Source: Candidatus Saccharimonadota bacterium
GTDB taxonomy: Bacteria > Patescibacteriota > Saccharimonadia > Saccharimonadales > Saccharimonadaceae
Length of the DNA: 5,608 nt
Reading direction: 5' to 3'
Assembly: GCA_020428185.1 (NCBI GenBank)
Contig: JAGQNH010000083.1
Coordinates: forward strand, 1-5,608
Below the pieces are notes generated by a model. That model did not search any database. It was not told the origin of the DNA and worked only from the letters and a program-made list of their open reading frames with translations. Both the position numbers and the translations under genes were made by a program. Numbering within the stretch: position 1 is the first letter of the stretch; each line of letters opens with the position of its first letter. This document shows, one piece after another, positions 1 to 5,608 of this stretch.

Positions 1-1529
1 CCCTTAACTAAAGTATAAGCGTTTTGACCTGCAAGTGGCAAGTCTTTATATCCCAAATCTTGTGCAATTCTGGCAACATCCGCTGGCGTCTTAGGAAGAA
101 GGTGACCAACAGTGGCCAATATGTTTTGGGTCTCTATCGGACTTGATTGATACGTATCTCTCTTTGCAGCGACGCGTCGAACAAGACGCTGACCAATAAT
201 AGTATTGACTGTACTTGCTATCAAAAATGGCTCAATATTCATATCAAGCAATCGAGGCAGCACGCCAGCAGCACTATTTGTGTGCAATGTACTAAAGACA
301 AGGTGACCGGTCAGGGCTGCCTGCACAGCCAAATCAGCAGTCTCTTGGTCGCGAATCTCACCCACCATCACAACATCGGGATCTTGACGCAATATGGATC
401 GAAGCCCGCTCGCAAAAGTTAATCCTACCTCACTGTTTACCTGAATCTGATTAACACCAGCCATCTTATACTCAACCGGATCTTCAAGCGTAACTATGTT
501 GACGGTATCATCCTTTATCTCCTGTATCAAAGCATAGAGACTTGTCGACTTACCACTACCAGTTGGGCCCGATGTGAGAATCATACCATTTGGCCTACGA
601 ACACCCTTGCGTATCGCACGAAGCGATCGACCCGCGTAGCCCATTTCTTCGAGATTAAATGAAGAGCCAGATTTGTCGAGCAAACGTATAACGACCTGCT
701 CACCCCAGACAACTGGGCTGATCGCAATACGCAGATCCACTTCCTTGTTTGCCACTTTCACAGCAAACTGTCCGTCTTGCGGTACGCGATGTTCATCGAT
801 TTTAAGATTGGATAAAATTTTTATACGACTGACAAGTGCAGGCTCAATGGCTTTTGGTAACTGCATAATCTCGAGCAATACGCCATCTACGCGACAGCGT
901 ATCTTCAGGGCGGTCTCTAATGGCTCAATATGAATATCGCTCGCACGGGACTTGACAGCATACTCCAATATCGTGGATAGCGCCCTACTTATGGGCGAGT
1001 CCTGGACAATTGTCTTAATATTATTCTGACTATCAGCCTCTGCCTCTTGCGCTGTAGCAGCCGCAGCAGCATCAACAGAAGACAGATCAGCCTTGTACTG
1101 GTCCAATACGTGTCGTATACCTGCCTCAGACGCCATAAACACCTTCAGTGGACGCTCTATCATACTCGATAAATAGTCCACAGCTTGAACATTACTAGCA
1201 TCAACCATTGCAACTGCAAGTCGATTCTGCACTTCTGCTAGCGGTACGGCCATATAGCGCTCTGCAATATCTGGCGGCAATAGTGACAGGACTTTTTGAT
1301 TAATAAGACTATTTGTCAGATTAACATACGGAACTCCCGACACCTCAGCGATACCATGAGTAAGCATCTCATCATCTACAATATGCCGTTCAGAAAGTAA
1401 CTCAAAGAGAGGTTTTTTGGTTGATTGGGACTCTAGAGTTGCAGCATCAAGAACCGAACGCGAAACAAGACCTTCGTTAATCAGAAGTTCTCTCAGCTTT
1501 TCCTGCATTTCGGTCGTCAATAACGGCAC
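1..1529 (-). CDS. pilB: Type IV pilus assembly (extension) ATPase PilB/GspE, 3' end cut by window edge
   Basis: Secretion ATPase of the PilB/GspE/PulE family; as a cytoplasmic hexamer it would hydrolyse ATP to drive pilin assembly at the membrane. 509 residues are visible. In order: an N-terminal GspE_N/MshEN-like domain (about 8-146), an Ala/Glu-rich linker (147-169), the N2 domain with ASDIHIEP at 196-203 and an RCRVDG arginine motif, Walker A GPTGSGKST at 321-329, Asp box TLEDPVEY (347-354), Walker B LRQDPDVVMVGEIRD (380-394, catalytic Glu391), and His box from His409 to His416. The N-domain and length point to PilB rather than the shorter retraction ATPase PilT. After QRLVRR (447-452), where a CxxC zinc motif usually begins, no cysteine appears up to the edge. 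I chose the GTG start at 1529 because AAGGG/GGTGGG lies just upstream; the ATG at 1508 is possible but has no ribosome site. Last gene of the visible operon, 16 bases after the small ORF; it runs off the left edge, with perhaps 60-90 residues missing. Confidence 0.96.
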   Translation of the reverse strand, partial: MPLLTTEMQEKLRELLINEGLVSRSVLDAATLESQSTKKPLFELLSERHIVDDEMLTHGIAEVSGVPYVNLTNSLINQKVLSLLPPDIAERYMAVPLAEVQNRLAVAMVDASNVQAVDYLSSMIERPLKVFMASEAGIRHVLDQYKADLSSVDAAAAATAQEAEADSQNNIKTIVQDSPISRALSTILEYAVKSRASDIHIEPLETALKIRCRVDGVLLEIMQLPKAIEPALVSRIKILSNLKIDEHRVPQDGQFAVKVANKEVDLRIAISPVVWGEQVVIRLLDKSGSSFNLEEMGYAGRSLRAIRKGVRRPNGMILTSGPTGSGKSTSLYALIQEIKDDTVNIVTLEDPVEYKMAGVNQIQVNSEVGLTFASGLRSILRQDPDVVMVGEIRDQETADLAVQAALTGHLVFSTLHTNSAAGVLPRLLDMNIEPFLIASTVNTIIGQRLVRRVAAKRDTYQSSPIETQNILATVGHLLPKTPADVARIAQDLGYKDLPLAGQNAYTLVK

Positions 1530-1532
1530 ACA

Positions 1533-1541
1533 CCCACCCTT
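1533..1541 (-). promoter_or_regulatory. Ribosome binding site supporting the GTG start of pilB
   Basis: Read on the minus strand, AAGGGTGGG lies 3 bases before the GTG at 1529-1527; its AAGGG part is 7 bases away. The sequence just before the alternative ATG at 1508 has no purine-rich block. This is why the GTG start, adding seven residues (VPLLTTE), was preferred. The site lies almost directly after the stop codon of the preceding small gene, so the two are probably translated together. Confidence 0.55.
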
Positions 1542-1545
1542 CTTC

Positions 1546-1773
1546 TTATTGCGACTTGTCGCCGCCGATTTCAACCTTGATAGTTGGATTGATAGCGTTA
1601 TTGTTAAAAATCTTCTGGTCAGGTAGTACAATATCGCTTGTTATCTCGGTAGTCGTGCGGACCTTTGCATTATCGCCCTCAGGTTGTCCTATAGCTGCAT
1701 TGGCGATAAAAAACGCCGAAATAACGCTAATCGATGCGACAAGTACAATAGTTGCGATCTCACTTTGTTTCAT
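1546..1773 (-). CDS. Small single-pass membrane protein in the pilP position, function unknown
   Basis: 75 residues; I do not recognise the family. It has a short N-terminus (MKQSE), one hydrophobic segment at about 6-28 rich in I/V/A/S, then a polar extracytoplasmic tail of about 47 residues that is rich in T, D and N and ends in IKVEIGGDKSQ. Lys2 before the hydrophobic segment and an acidic tail fit a signal-anchor with N-in/C-out topology. There is no cysteine, so it is not a lipoprotein like PilP, and no (G/F)xxxE prepilin cleavage site, so it is not an obvious pilin. Its ATG shares one base with the pilO stop (TAATG) and is preceded by AAGGTGG at 1787-1781 with a 7-base spacer, so it is translated and coupled to pilO. 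pilB begins 16 bases after its stop. Position suggests a part or regulator of the PilMNO alignment complex; that is inference from context only. Real gene: confident; role: open. Confidence 0.85.
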   Translation of the reverse strand: MKQSEIATIVLVASISVISAFFIANAAIGQPEGDNAKVRTTTEITSDIVLPDQKIFNNNAINPTIKVEIGGDKSQ

Positions 1774-2429
1774 TACTTAACCACCTTTTCACGAAGCTCA
1801 ACAACTTGCTCTTGATCATAATAGCCAACGCCTGTTGCAGACATTACTACTCGATTACCTTGACTCTCAATCGACAGCAGAGTAATGTTAAACGGCCTGA
1901 TCGAACGCTCAATTCTAGATAGAACCTTCTGTAGGTTTTCTAGACTACTTTTTGACGTACTGACCGCAAATGTAAAACCAATCGTATGCGAATCAGATCC
2001 ATCCTCGCTCACAGGATCGACAGTCAAAGAATCAATCTTCACCCCAGACACCCCCTTGAGTAGCTTCTCCTGCAAGGACGAACCCATGGCGGATGCATTT
2101 GCAGATGATGGCAAAGCATCAAGTACAGATTGAATAGGTTCATCGTCTGGATTTAGTCGTACGGTTATCAAATCTTCGTTTGTATTAAGGGCTCTTAGTT
2201 GTTCGCGTAGCTCCGGTACCTTCTTGATATTTTCCTTCAAGATGTCGTCCGTATGAGTCTTTTCAGAGATAACTCTCTGTGTGAACGCAATCCTCTGACC
2301 CAAAAAAACAATAATCACTAACGCAAATCCTATAACAACAGATGCAGCGGTAATTGCCAAAAACATCGTCTTATTCGCTTGACTAATCTGTTGGCGCTTA
2401 CGCATTCCGGCAGATGACTGATTATCCAT
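1773..2429 (-). CDS. pilO: PilO-like type IV pilus alignment protein
   Basis: 218 residues. PilO is a bitopic inner-membrane protein that pairs with PilN to link the cytoplasmic motor parts to the outer side of the membrane. Visible: a basic, polar cytoplasmic N-terminus (RKRQQ around 10-14), a transmembrane segment at about 22-44, a charged, probably coiled-coil stretch at about 50-85, and a C-terminal alpha/beta domain. That domain has the PilO-type pattern of a helix SSLENLQKVLSRIERSIRPF (161-180) followed by strands ITLLSIES and VVMSATGVGYY. Length is close to that of known PilO proteins. The frame is open upstream to an ATG at 2465, but the ATG at 2429 is preferred because AAGGAGGGG lies 6 bases before it. 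This start overlaps the end of pilN by 8 bases (ATGGATAA). Identity rests on topology, fold pattern and gene order, since PilO sequences are poorly conserved. Confidence 0.85.
   Translation of the reverse strand: MDNQSSAGMRKRQQISQANKTMFLAITAASVVIGFALVIIVFLGQRIAFTQRVISEKTHTDDILKENIKKVPELREQLRALNTNEDLITVRLNPDDEPIQSVLDALPSSANASAMGSSLQEKLLKGVSGVKIDSLTVDPVSEDGSDSHTIGFTFAVSTSKSSLENLQKVLSRIERSIRPFNITLLSIESQGNRVVMSATGVGYYDQEQVVELREKVVK
1781..1787 (-). promoter_or_regulatory. Ribosome binding site of the 75-residue membrane protein
   Basis: AAGGTGG on the minus strand, 7 bases before the ATG at 1773 and inside the last codons of pilO. It supports this small ORF as a genuinely translated gene rather than a chance reading frame. 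Confidence 0.7.
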
Positions 2430-3159
2430 TGTTTGCCCCTCCTTGATCGGTAGCGCGATCTCCAAACAAATTCTCTGGCAGACCTAGATATGAGTCAGTT
2501 ACATCTCTCTTGTTTGGACCATGTATCGCCGCGCCCTCACTGGAAGCCATTTCGAAAATAACAGGATTATAAGAAAAAGTTAATGTATACCGCAAGACAA
2601 GGGCATCATTTGAGTCCTTTCCGTAACTAAGATCAGACAACACCACCTCGTCTGTGAGCGGTACGTCAATTAAGGTATCACCACCGTCTTCACTATAGCT
2701 AAACGTCGTATTTTGGATTGTCTTCTTCAAGGCCTCTGCGGCAACATATCCTTCAGTCGCCTGCCCTTCAATCTTCACTAGACCCTCCTGTGAGTCTACG
2801 CGAATCAAGGAGAACACTGAGTCATTTGGCGGAGCTGGATTAATTTTGCTCAACAGGTCAAAGAATCGCGAATAGATATTCTTCTCATTGTGATATTCGG
2901 ATATTTTCGTTAGCTGGTGTTGTATGGTAAGCATGTCAGACAAACCTTCCTCACTAAGAAGCTGGGTACTCTTTTCGTCAATGTCGTTGTCCTTATTCGA
3001 TGAATATGCAATCTGGCCAAGTAGAAACAAGCCCATGACAACAACAACGGCGATAGATACAAGCCCGGCAATAATCGAACCAGATATAACATACAGTCGG
3101 GCCCTTTTCGCACGAATTAGCTCGAGCTTCACATCTGGAATCAAATTGACTTCAATCAT
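2422..3159 (-). CDS. pilN: PilN-like type IV pilus alignment protein, long form
   Basis: 245 residues. PilN is a bitopic membrane protein whose cytoplasmic N-terminus docks into PilM and whose outer domain pairs with PilO. The first residues MIEVNLIP match the conserved PilN N-terminal motif (INLLP type) that binds PilM. A basic stretch (KLELIRAKRAR, 11-21) precedes a transmembrane segment at about 22-50. Then come a polar, probably helical region (51-97) and an alpha/beta domain from FFDLLSKINPAPPNDSVFSLIRV (99-121) through VKIEGQAT (128-135) to about residue 203, which is the usual PilN pattern. Canonical PilN is roughly 180-200 residues; here a hydrophilic tail of about 40 residues (204-245) is added. 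The ATG overlaps the pilM stop as ATGA, and AGAGGAAG (3175-3168) lies 8 bases upstream. Acts at the cytoplasmic membrane. Confidence 0.9.
   Translation of the reverse strand: MIEVNLIPDVKLELIRAKRARLYVISGSIIAGLVSIAVVVVMGLFLLGQIAYSSNKDNDIDEKSTQLLSEEGLSDMLTIQHQLTKISEYHNEKNIYSRFFDLLSKINPAPPNDSVFSLIRVDSQEGLVKIEGQATEGYVAAEALKKTIQNTTFSYSEDGGDTLIDVPLTDEVVLSDLSYGKDSNDALVLRYTLTFSYNPVIFEMASSEGAAIHGPNKRDVTDSYLGLPENLFGDRATDQGGANNG
2436..2444 (-). promoter_or_regulatory. Strong ribosome binding site that fixes the pilO start
   Basis: AAGGAGGGG on the minus strand, 6 bases before the ATG at 2429; the best Shine-Dalgarno match in the window. It lies inside pilN and encodes part of its C-terminal Gly-Gly-Ala tail (GGA GGG GCA). 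It argues for a start at 2429 over the in-frame ATG at 2465. Confidence 0.85.
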
Positions 3160-4202
3160 AATAGATTCTTCCTCTGGGCCAAGCCGACCGCAACAGAAAA
3201 CTCAGGAGCAATCGAGGCAAAATTTTGATCACCAGAAGGTACGGACACTTTTTGCCAAGGACTGACGACCATTGTCTGGATACCAATCTTCGATGCCAAG
3301 TACCTATCAAGTTGCGGTATGACACTCGCATATCCTGCAAGTAACACAGTACCGACCGTAATAGACGGATACCGTGTCTGGAAAAACTTAATAGACTTTT
3401 GCAGCTCCGAAGCAACACCTTCGGCGGTATTCTCAAGAGCACGAACGACTTGACCCTCTAATTTGTCAGGGGCAAGGCCAAATTTAAGCACAAATTGTCG
3501 GGCCTGATCCTCCTGTACATTGAGGTTTTGTACCGCAGCACGCACGAATGTACTTAAGCCACTCGGGATTGATCTCACTAGCCGTGGGGCGTCATTGTAG
3601 AGTATACCTACATTTATCACCTGGTCCTGCACATCAACTACCACCTGAGCACCTTGCGCACTCTGTGATGAAAGCGAACGAATAGATGCAAGAGTTTCTG
3701 GCTCGGCTGCAATTACATCAAATCCCAATGATTCCACCAGCTCCAACCTATCCTCGGCATACACCATAGAAGTACTTGCTAGCAATACCTCTTGCTTCGA
3801 TGGGTCATGGAGTGATGTACCTAGTAATGACCAGTCTACCTTCGCCTCCTCAAGTGGCATAGGAATATACTGATCAAGCTGATACTTAATTGTGCTCTTT
3901 AGCTCAGATTCGGATGTCATAGGCATATCGATAACTGTCACAAATGTCTTGCTCGCAGATAGACCTACGGCGACGTTTTTTGTCTTGATACCACTCTGAC
4001 CTACCACTGTCATTATGACCTCACCCAATCGCTGCTTAGCTTCTGCAGAATTAGCCGTGGCAGTCTTGAGATCAATCGGTGCGTAGCCGTAATGACGCAA
4101 TGCCCACTTACCTGGGCCAACTGGAGACAGCTGAACGACACGAACAGCGTTAGTCCCGATGTCGAGACCAAAGAAATCGCCCACGCCCTTAATCATTGCC
4201 AT
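3156..4202 (-). CDS. pilM: Type IV pilus assembly protein PilM (actin-like ATPase fold)
   Basis: 348 residues from the chosen ATG, the usual PilM length. PilM is a cytoplasmic FtsA/actin-fold protein that binds ATP and the N-terminus of PilN, linking the alignment complex to the motor. Visible: phosphate-1 motif FFGLDIGTNAVRVVQL (10-25, Asp14), the stretch IKYQLDQYIPMPLEEAKVDW (105-124) typical of PilM, phosphate-2 region VVVDVQDQVINVGI (187-200, Asp190), adenosine-motif region LLAGYAS (287-293), and a C-terminal SVAVGLAQR (336-344) as in other PilM proteins. The adenosine motif is LAGYAS rather than the usual L-x-GGG-A, a departure worth noting. The frame opens further up to a TTG at 4223, but the ATG at 4202 places the conserved FFGLDIGT at the usual distance from the N-terminus and has AAGG 6 bases upstream. 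First gene of the pilus operon proper, 53 bases after the surface-protein gene; it ends in an ATGA overlap with pilN. Confidence 0.95.
   Translation of the reverse strand: MAMIKGVGDFFGLDIGTNAVRVVQLSPVGPGKWALRHYGYAPIDLKTATANSAEAKQRLGEVIMTVVGQSGIKTKNVAVGLSASKTFVTVIDMPMTSESELKSTIKYQLDQYIPMPLEEAKVDWSLLGTSLHDPSKQEVLLASTSMVYAEDRLELVESLGFDVIAAEPETLASIRSLSSQSAQGAQVVVDVQDQVINVGILYNDAPRLVRSIPSGLSTFVRAAVQNLNVQEDQARQFVLKFGLAPDKLEGQVVRALENTAEGVASELQKSIKFFQTRYPSITVGTVLLAGYASVIPQLDRYLASKIGIQTMVVSPWQKVSVPSGDQNFASIAPEFSVAVGLAQRKNLL
3168..3175 (-). promoter_or_regulatory. Ribosome binding site of pilN within the end of pilM
   Basis: AGAGGAAG on the minus strand, 8 bases before the pilN ATG at 3159. It lies within the last codons of pilM, consistent with translational coupling through the ATGA overlap. 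Confidence 0.6.
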
Positions 4203-4212
4203 ATTAAGCCTT

Positions 4213-4218
4213 ATTATA
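4213..4218 (-). promoter_or_regulatory. Perfect -10 box (TATAAT), possible pilM operon promoter
   Basis: TATAAT on the minus strand in the 53-base gap before pilM. A -35 partner is weak: TTCCAT at 17 bases or CTTCCA at 18 bases. The box ends only 10 bases before the pilM ATG, so a transcript from it would begin about 3-4 bases before the start codon and lack the AAGG ribosome site. It could be a leaderless promoter or a chance AT-rich match. Confidence 0.35.
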
Positions 4219-4255
4219 CACAAGCGTTTTCATATATGGAAGCACTTTTATTGAC

Positions 4256-5608
4256 TTAGTAATAAGGAGGTAGTTCTGTTGAATATACAGTCTGTAACAC
4301 CGCTCCACGACCCTGATTCAACGCCATATTGTAGGCCCACAGATACTCAGTGCCTCGCAAATTAAATACCTCTGCTGGTGCACCATTTTGCGCAGGTGCA
4401 TTGGCAGTCCTTCTTAGATACAGGCTCTTCGCCATCACTGGTCCGTTGACTGTAAGCTGCCTATTGCAATCCGATATCTTGAGAGCTACCGTAACACTGT
4501 ATACATTGTTGCACGTTGAGATATTTCCACTCGCTCCATTTGCAACCAACCACGCATCAACGTTTCCAACTCCTTCGTCAATACTTATATTATTCGCCAT
4601 GATGACAACCTGAGGAATGTCATCTATACCCGTGTGATCATTGGTATATTCAATATCTTTTTTAATCGAAACATCTTTACCTGGCTCGAAAATCACAACA
4701 GTTCTGTCTATCTTGCGCTTACTACTTAGATTGATTACACCACCCGAATTTGTTACATCAAAATATGCGTTGACAACAGATGGACTCGACACCTTAAATG
4801 CGGAATCGTCAAACGGTATCTTACCCATATATTGCGCACCGAAACGACCACAACCAGATACATCATTAGCAAACGTCAATCTCACCAATGATCCAACATT
4901 TGTATTATTGCAATCCTGCCAGATAGGTGAAGCACTTCTATATCCGGAATTAGATGCCGCATTCATAACAATGTTTGGTGCGAAAATTCCATACTCAGTC
5001 CAACTACCATACCTGAGATATGTTTGTGTATACACCTTCGATCCGCTCTTGCCTGTAGTATCGTCAAACGATCGGCCGACGCGTAAATCACCACCATGAA
5101 TTTGCATATACACATAGTACGGCGGTGGGACAATCTCGATACAATCACCTCGACTGTATCGATACTTCGGCGAATCCTTATCTTGTGTCGGCGTATTTAA
5201 TACGAGAAAATAACACACCTGCTCACCAAGTGCGGCTCCAGAAACCGTCTCATACTCACCAAAGCTCGGCATAGTTGTCACAGCAGGTGTAAACACCCTT
5301 GTTCCTGTCGCGCCGGCACCATCCTTGAATCGTACGACACTACATATGCCTTTCACGCCAACGGAATCCAGAAAATTACAATTATCGCTATCGTCATCAT
5401 CCTTGTACTGACCAAATCCAGACGTCGCTGCCGTCACCGCCACAGTATTGGCATTTGGCGGGTCCTCTGGTCCAGGTAGCGGGACAACTACCTGAATCAT
5501 CTTCCAATTCGTATCACTGCTTGTTATGCCGGTATTATTGACAGACGCCGTCAGGTACGTTGAATCCCCTAGATTAACATTACTTGGACTATCCTTATGC
5601 GAAGTTGC
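4256..5608 (-). CDS. Large secreted/surface protein, cysteine-containing, 5' end cut by window edge
   Basis: 450 residues are visible and the frame stays open to the right edge, so the ATG at 5500 is internal and the true start and any signal peptide lie outside. Residues 7-23 (SPSNVNLGDSTYLTASV, followed by NNTG) look like the first strands of an Ig-like CARDB/DUF11-type domain. This runs on through an acidic run DDDDSDN (70-76) to a C-x-F-L segment with GEQVCYFLV (128-136). Next come PPPYYVYMQIHGGDLRVG (161-178), then YGSWTEYGIFAP (200-211). The C-terminal third is beta-rich (VVIMANNISI, DAWLVANGASG, LTVNGPVMAKSLYLRRT), suggesting a repetitive beta structure, followed by an aromatic segment ending in ELPPYY. 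Eight cysteines are visible (77, 89, 132, 156, 233, 253, 366, 381), compatible with four disulfides outside the cell. There is no C-terminal membrane segment or LPxTG signal. I associate this body with Saccharibacteria secreted proteins, from memory. It may be an adhesin or pilus-associated protein, but only proximity suggests that. Stop TAA at 4256. Confidence 0.85.
   Translation of the reverse strand, partial: ATSHKDSPSNVNLGDSTYLTASVNNTGITSSDTNWKMIQVVVPLPGPEDPPNANTVAVTAATSGFGQYKDDDDSDNCNFLDSVGVKGICSVVRFKDGAGATGTRVFTPAVTTMPSFGEYETVSGAALGEQVCYFLVLNTPTQDKDSPKYRYSRGDCIEIVPPPYYVYMQIHGGDLRVGRSFDDTTGKSGSKVYTQTYLRYGSWTEYGIFAPNIVMNAASNSGYRSASPIWQDCNNTNVGSLVRLTFANDVSGCGRFGAQYMGKIPFDDSAFKVSSPSVVNAYFDVTNSGGVINLSSKRKIDRTVVIFEPGKDVSIKKDIEYTNDHTGIDDIPQVVIMANNISIDEGVGNVDAWLVANGASGNISTCNNVYSVTVALKISDCNRQLTVNGPVMAKSLYLRRTANAPAQNGAPAEVFNLRGTEYLWAYNMALNQGRGAVLQTVYSTELPPYY

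Noticed and set aside
147..933. Plus-strand open frames (147-422, 673-933) opposite pilB
   Set aside because: They are antisense to the strongly conserved ATPase core, give no recognisable protein and lack ribosome sites; they are shadows.
1556..1780. Plus-strand open frame of 74 codons opposite the small membrane protein
   Set aside because: Its hydrophobic stretch mirrors the transmembrane codons of the minus gene. The minus gene has a good ribosome site and a TAATG overlap with pilO, the plus frame has neither.
2430..2465. Longer pilO start at ATG 2465
   Set aside because: It would deepen the overlap with pilN to 44 bases and put the strong AAGGAGGGG inside the gene; the site points clearly to the ATG at 2429.
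4222..4247. Imperfect inverted repeat in the gap before pilM (AAGCGTTTTC - ATATAT - GGAAGCACTT)
   Set aside because: It has mismatches and wobble pairs, and T-rich sequence follows it only on the plus strand, where no gene ends. On the transcribed minus strand no U-tract follows, so it is not a convincing terminator for the surface-protein gene.
4641..5099. 152-codon plus-strand open frame opposite the surface-protein gene
   Set aside because: The opposite strand has a continuous 450-codon frame with coherent secreted-protein features; the plus frame shows no family pattern or ribosome site.
5498..5500. ATG at 5500 as the start of the surface-protein gene
   Set aside because: The frame continues with no stop to the window edge, the upstream residues form a plausible Ig-like strand pattern, and there is no ribosome site or signal peptide after this ATG.

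Overview
The window is a single, almost gap-free block of minus-strand genes. It encodes the inner part of a type IV pilus (T4P) machine, preceded by the 3' part of a gene for a large, probably secreted, cysteine-containing surface protein. Transcription runs from high to low coordinates. No RNA gene, mobile element, CRISPR array or long repeat was seen, and no gene-free stretch exceeds about 55 bases.

Organism: the most likely source is a monoderm member of the Candidate Phyla Radiation, probably Candidatus Saccharibacteria (TM7). The reasons are the compact pilM-pilN-pilO-(small ORF)-pilB order without pilP or pilQ, a PilB whose usual zinc cysteines are absent, and a surface protein with a body I associate with Saccharibacteria secreted proteins (from memory, not a search). 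TGA is used as a stop (end of pilM), so this is the standard bacterial code and not the UGA=Gly code of Gracilibacteria/Absconditabacteria.

Layout in order of transcription: (1) 5608-4256, surface protein, 450 residues visible, 5' end beyond the right edge. (2) 4255-4203, a 53-base gap with a perfect TATAAT. (3) 4202-3156, pilM. (4) 3159-2422, pilN, overlapping pilM by ATGA. (5) 2429-1773, pilO-like, overlapping pilN by 8 bases. (6) 1773-1546, a 75-residue single-pass membrane protein in the place normally held by pilP, sharing one base with pilO (TAATG). (7) 1529 to the left edge, pilB/gspE ATPase, 509 residues visible, 3' end missing.

How they work together: PilM (cytoplasmic, actin-like) should bind the short cytoplasmic N-terminus of PilN. 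PilN and PilO are bitopic proteins with matching extracytoplasmic folds that form the alignment subcomplex. PilB is the hexameric ATPase that drives pilus extension. The 75-residue protein is the least explained part of the operon and may be a lineage-specific alignment component. The surface protein upstream may be an adhesin or pilus-associated protein, but only proximity supports that.
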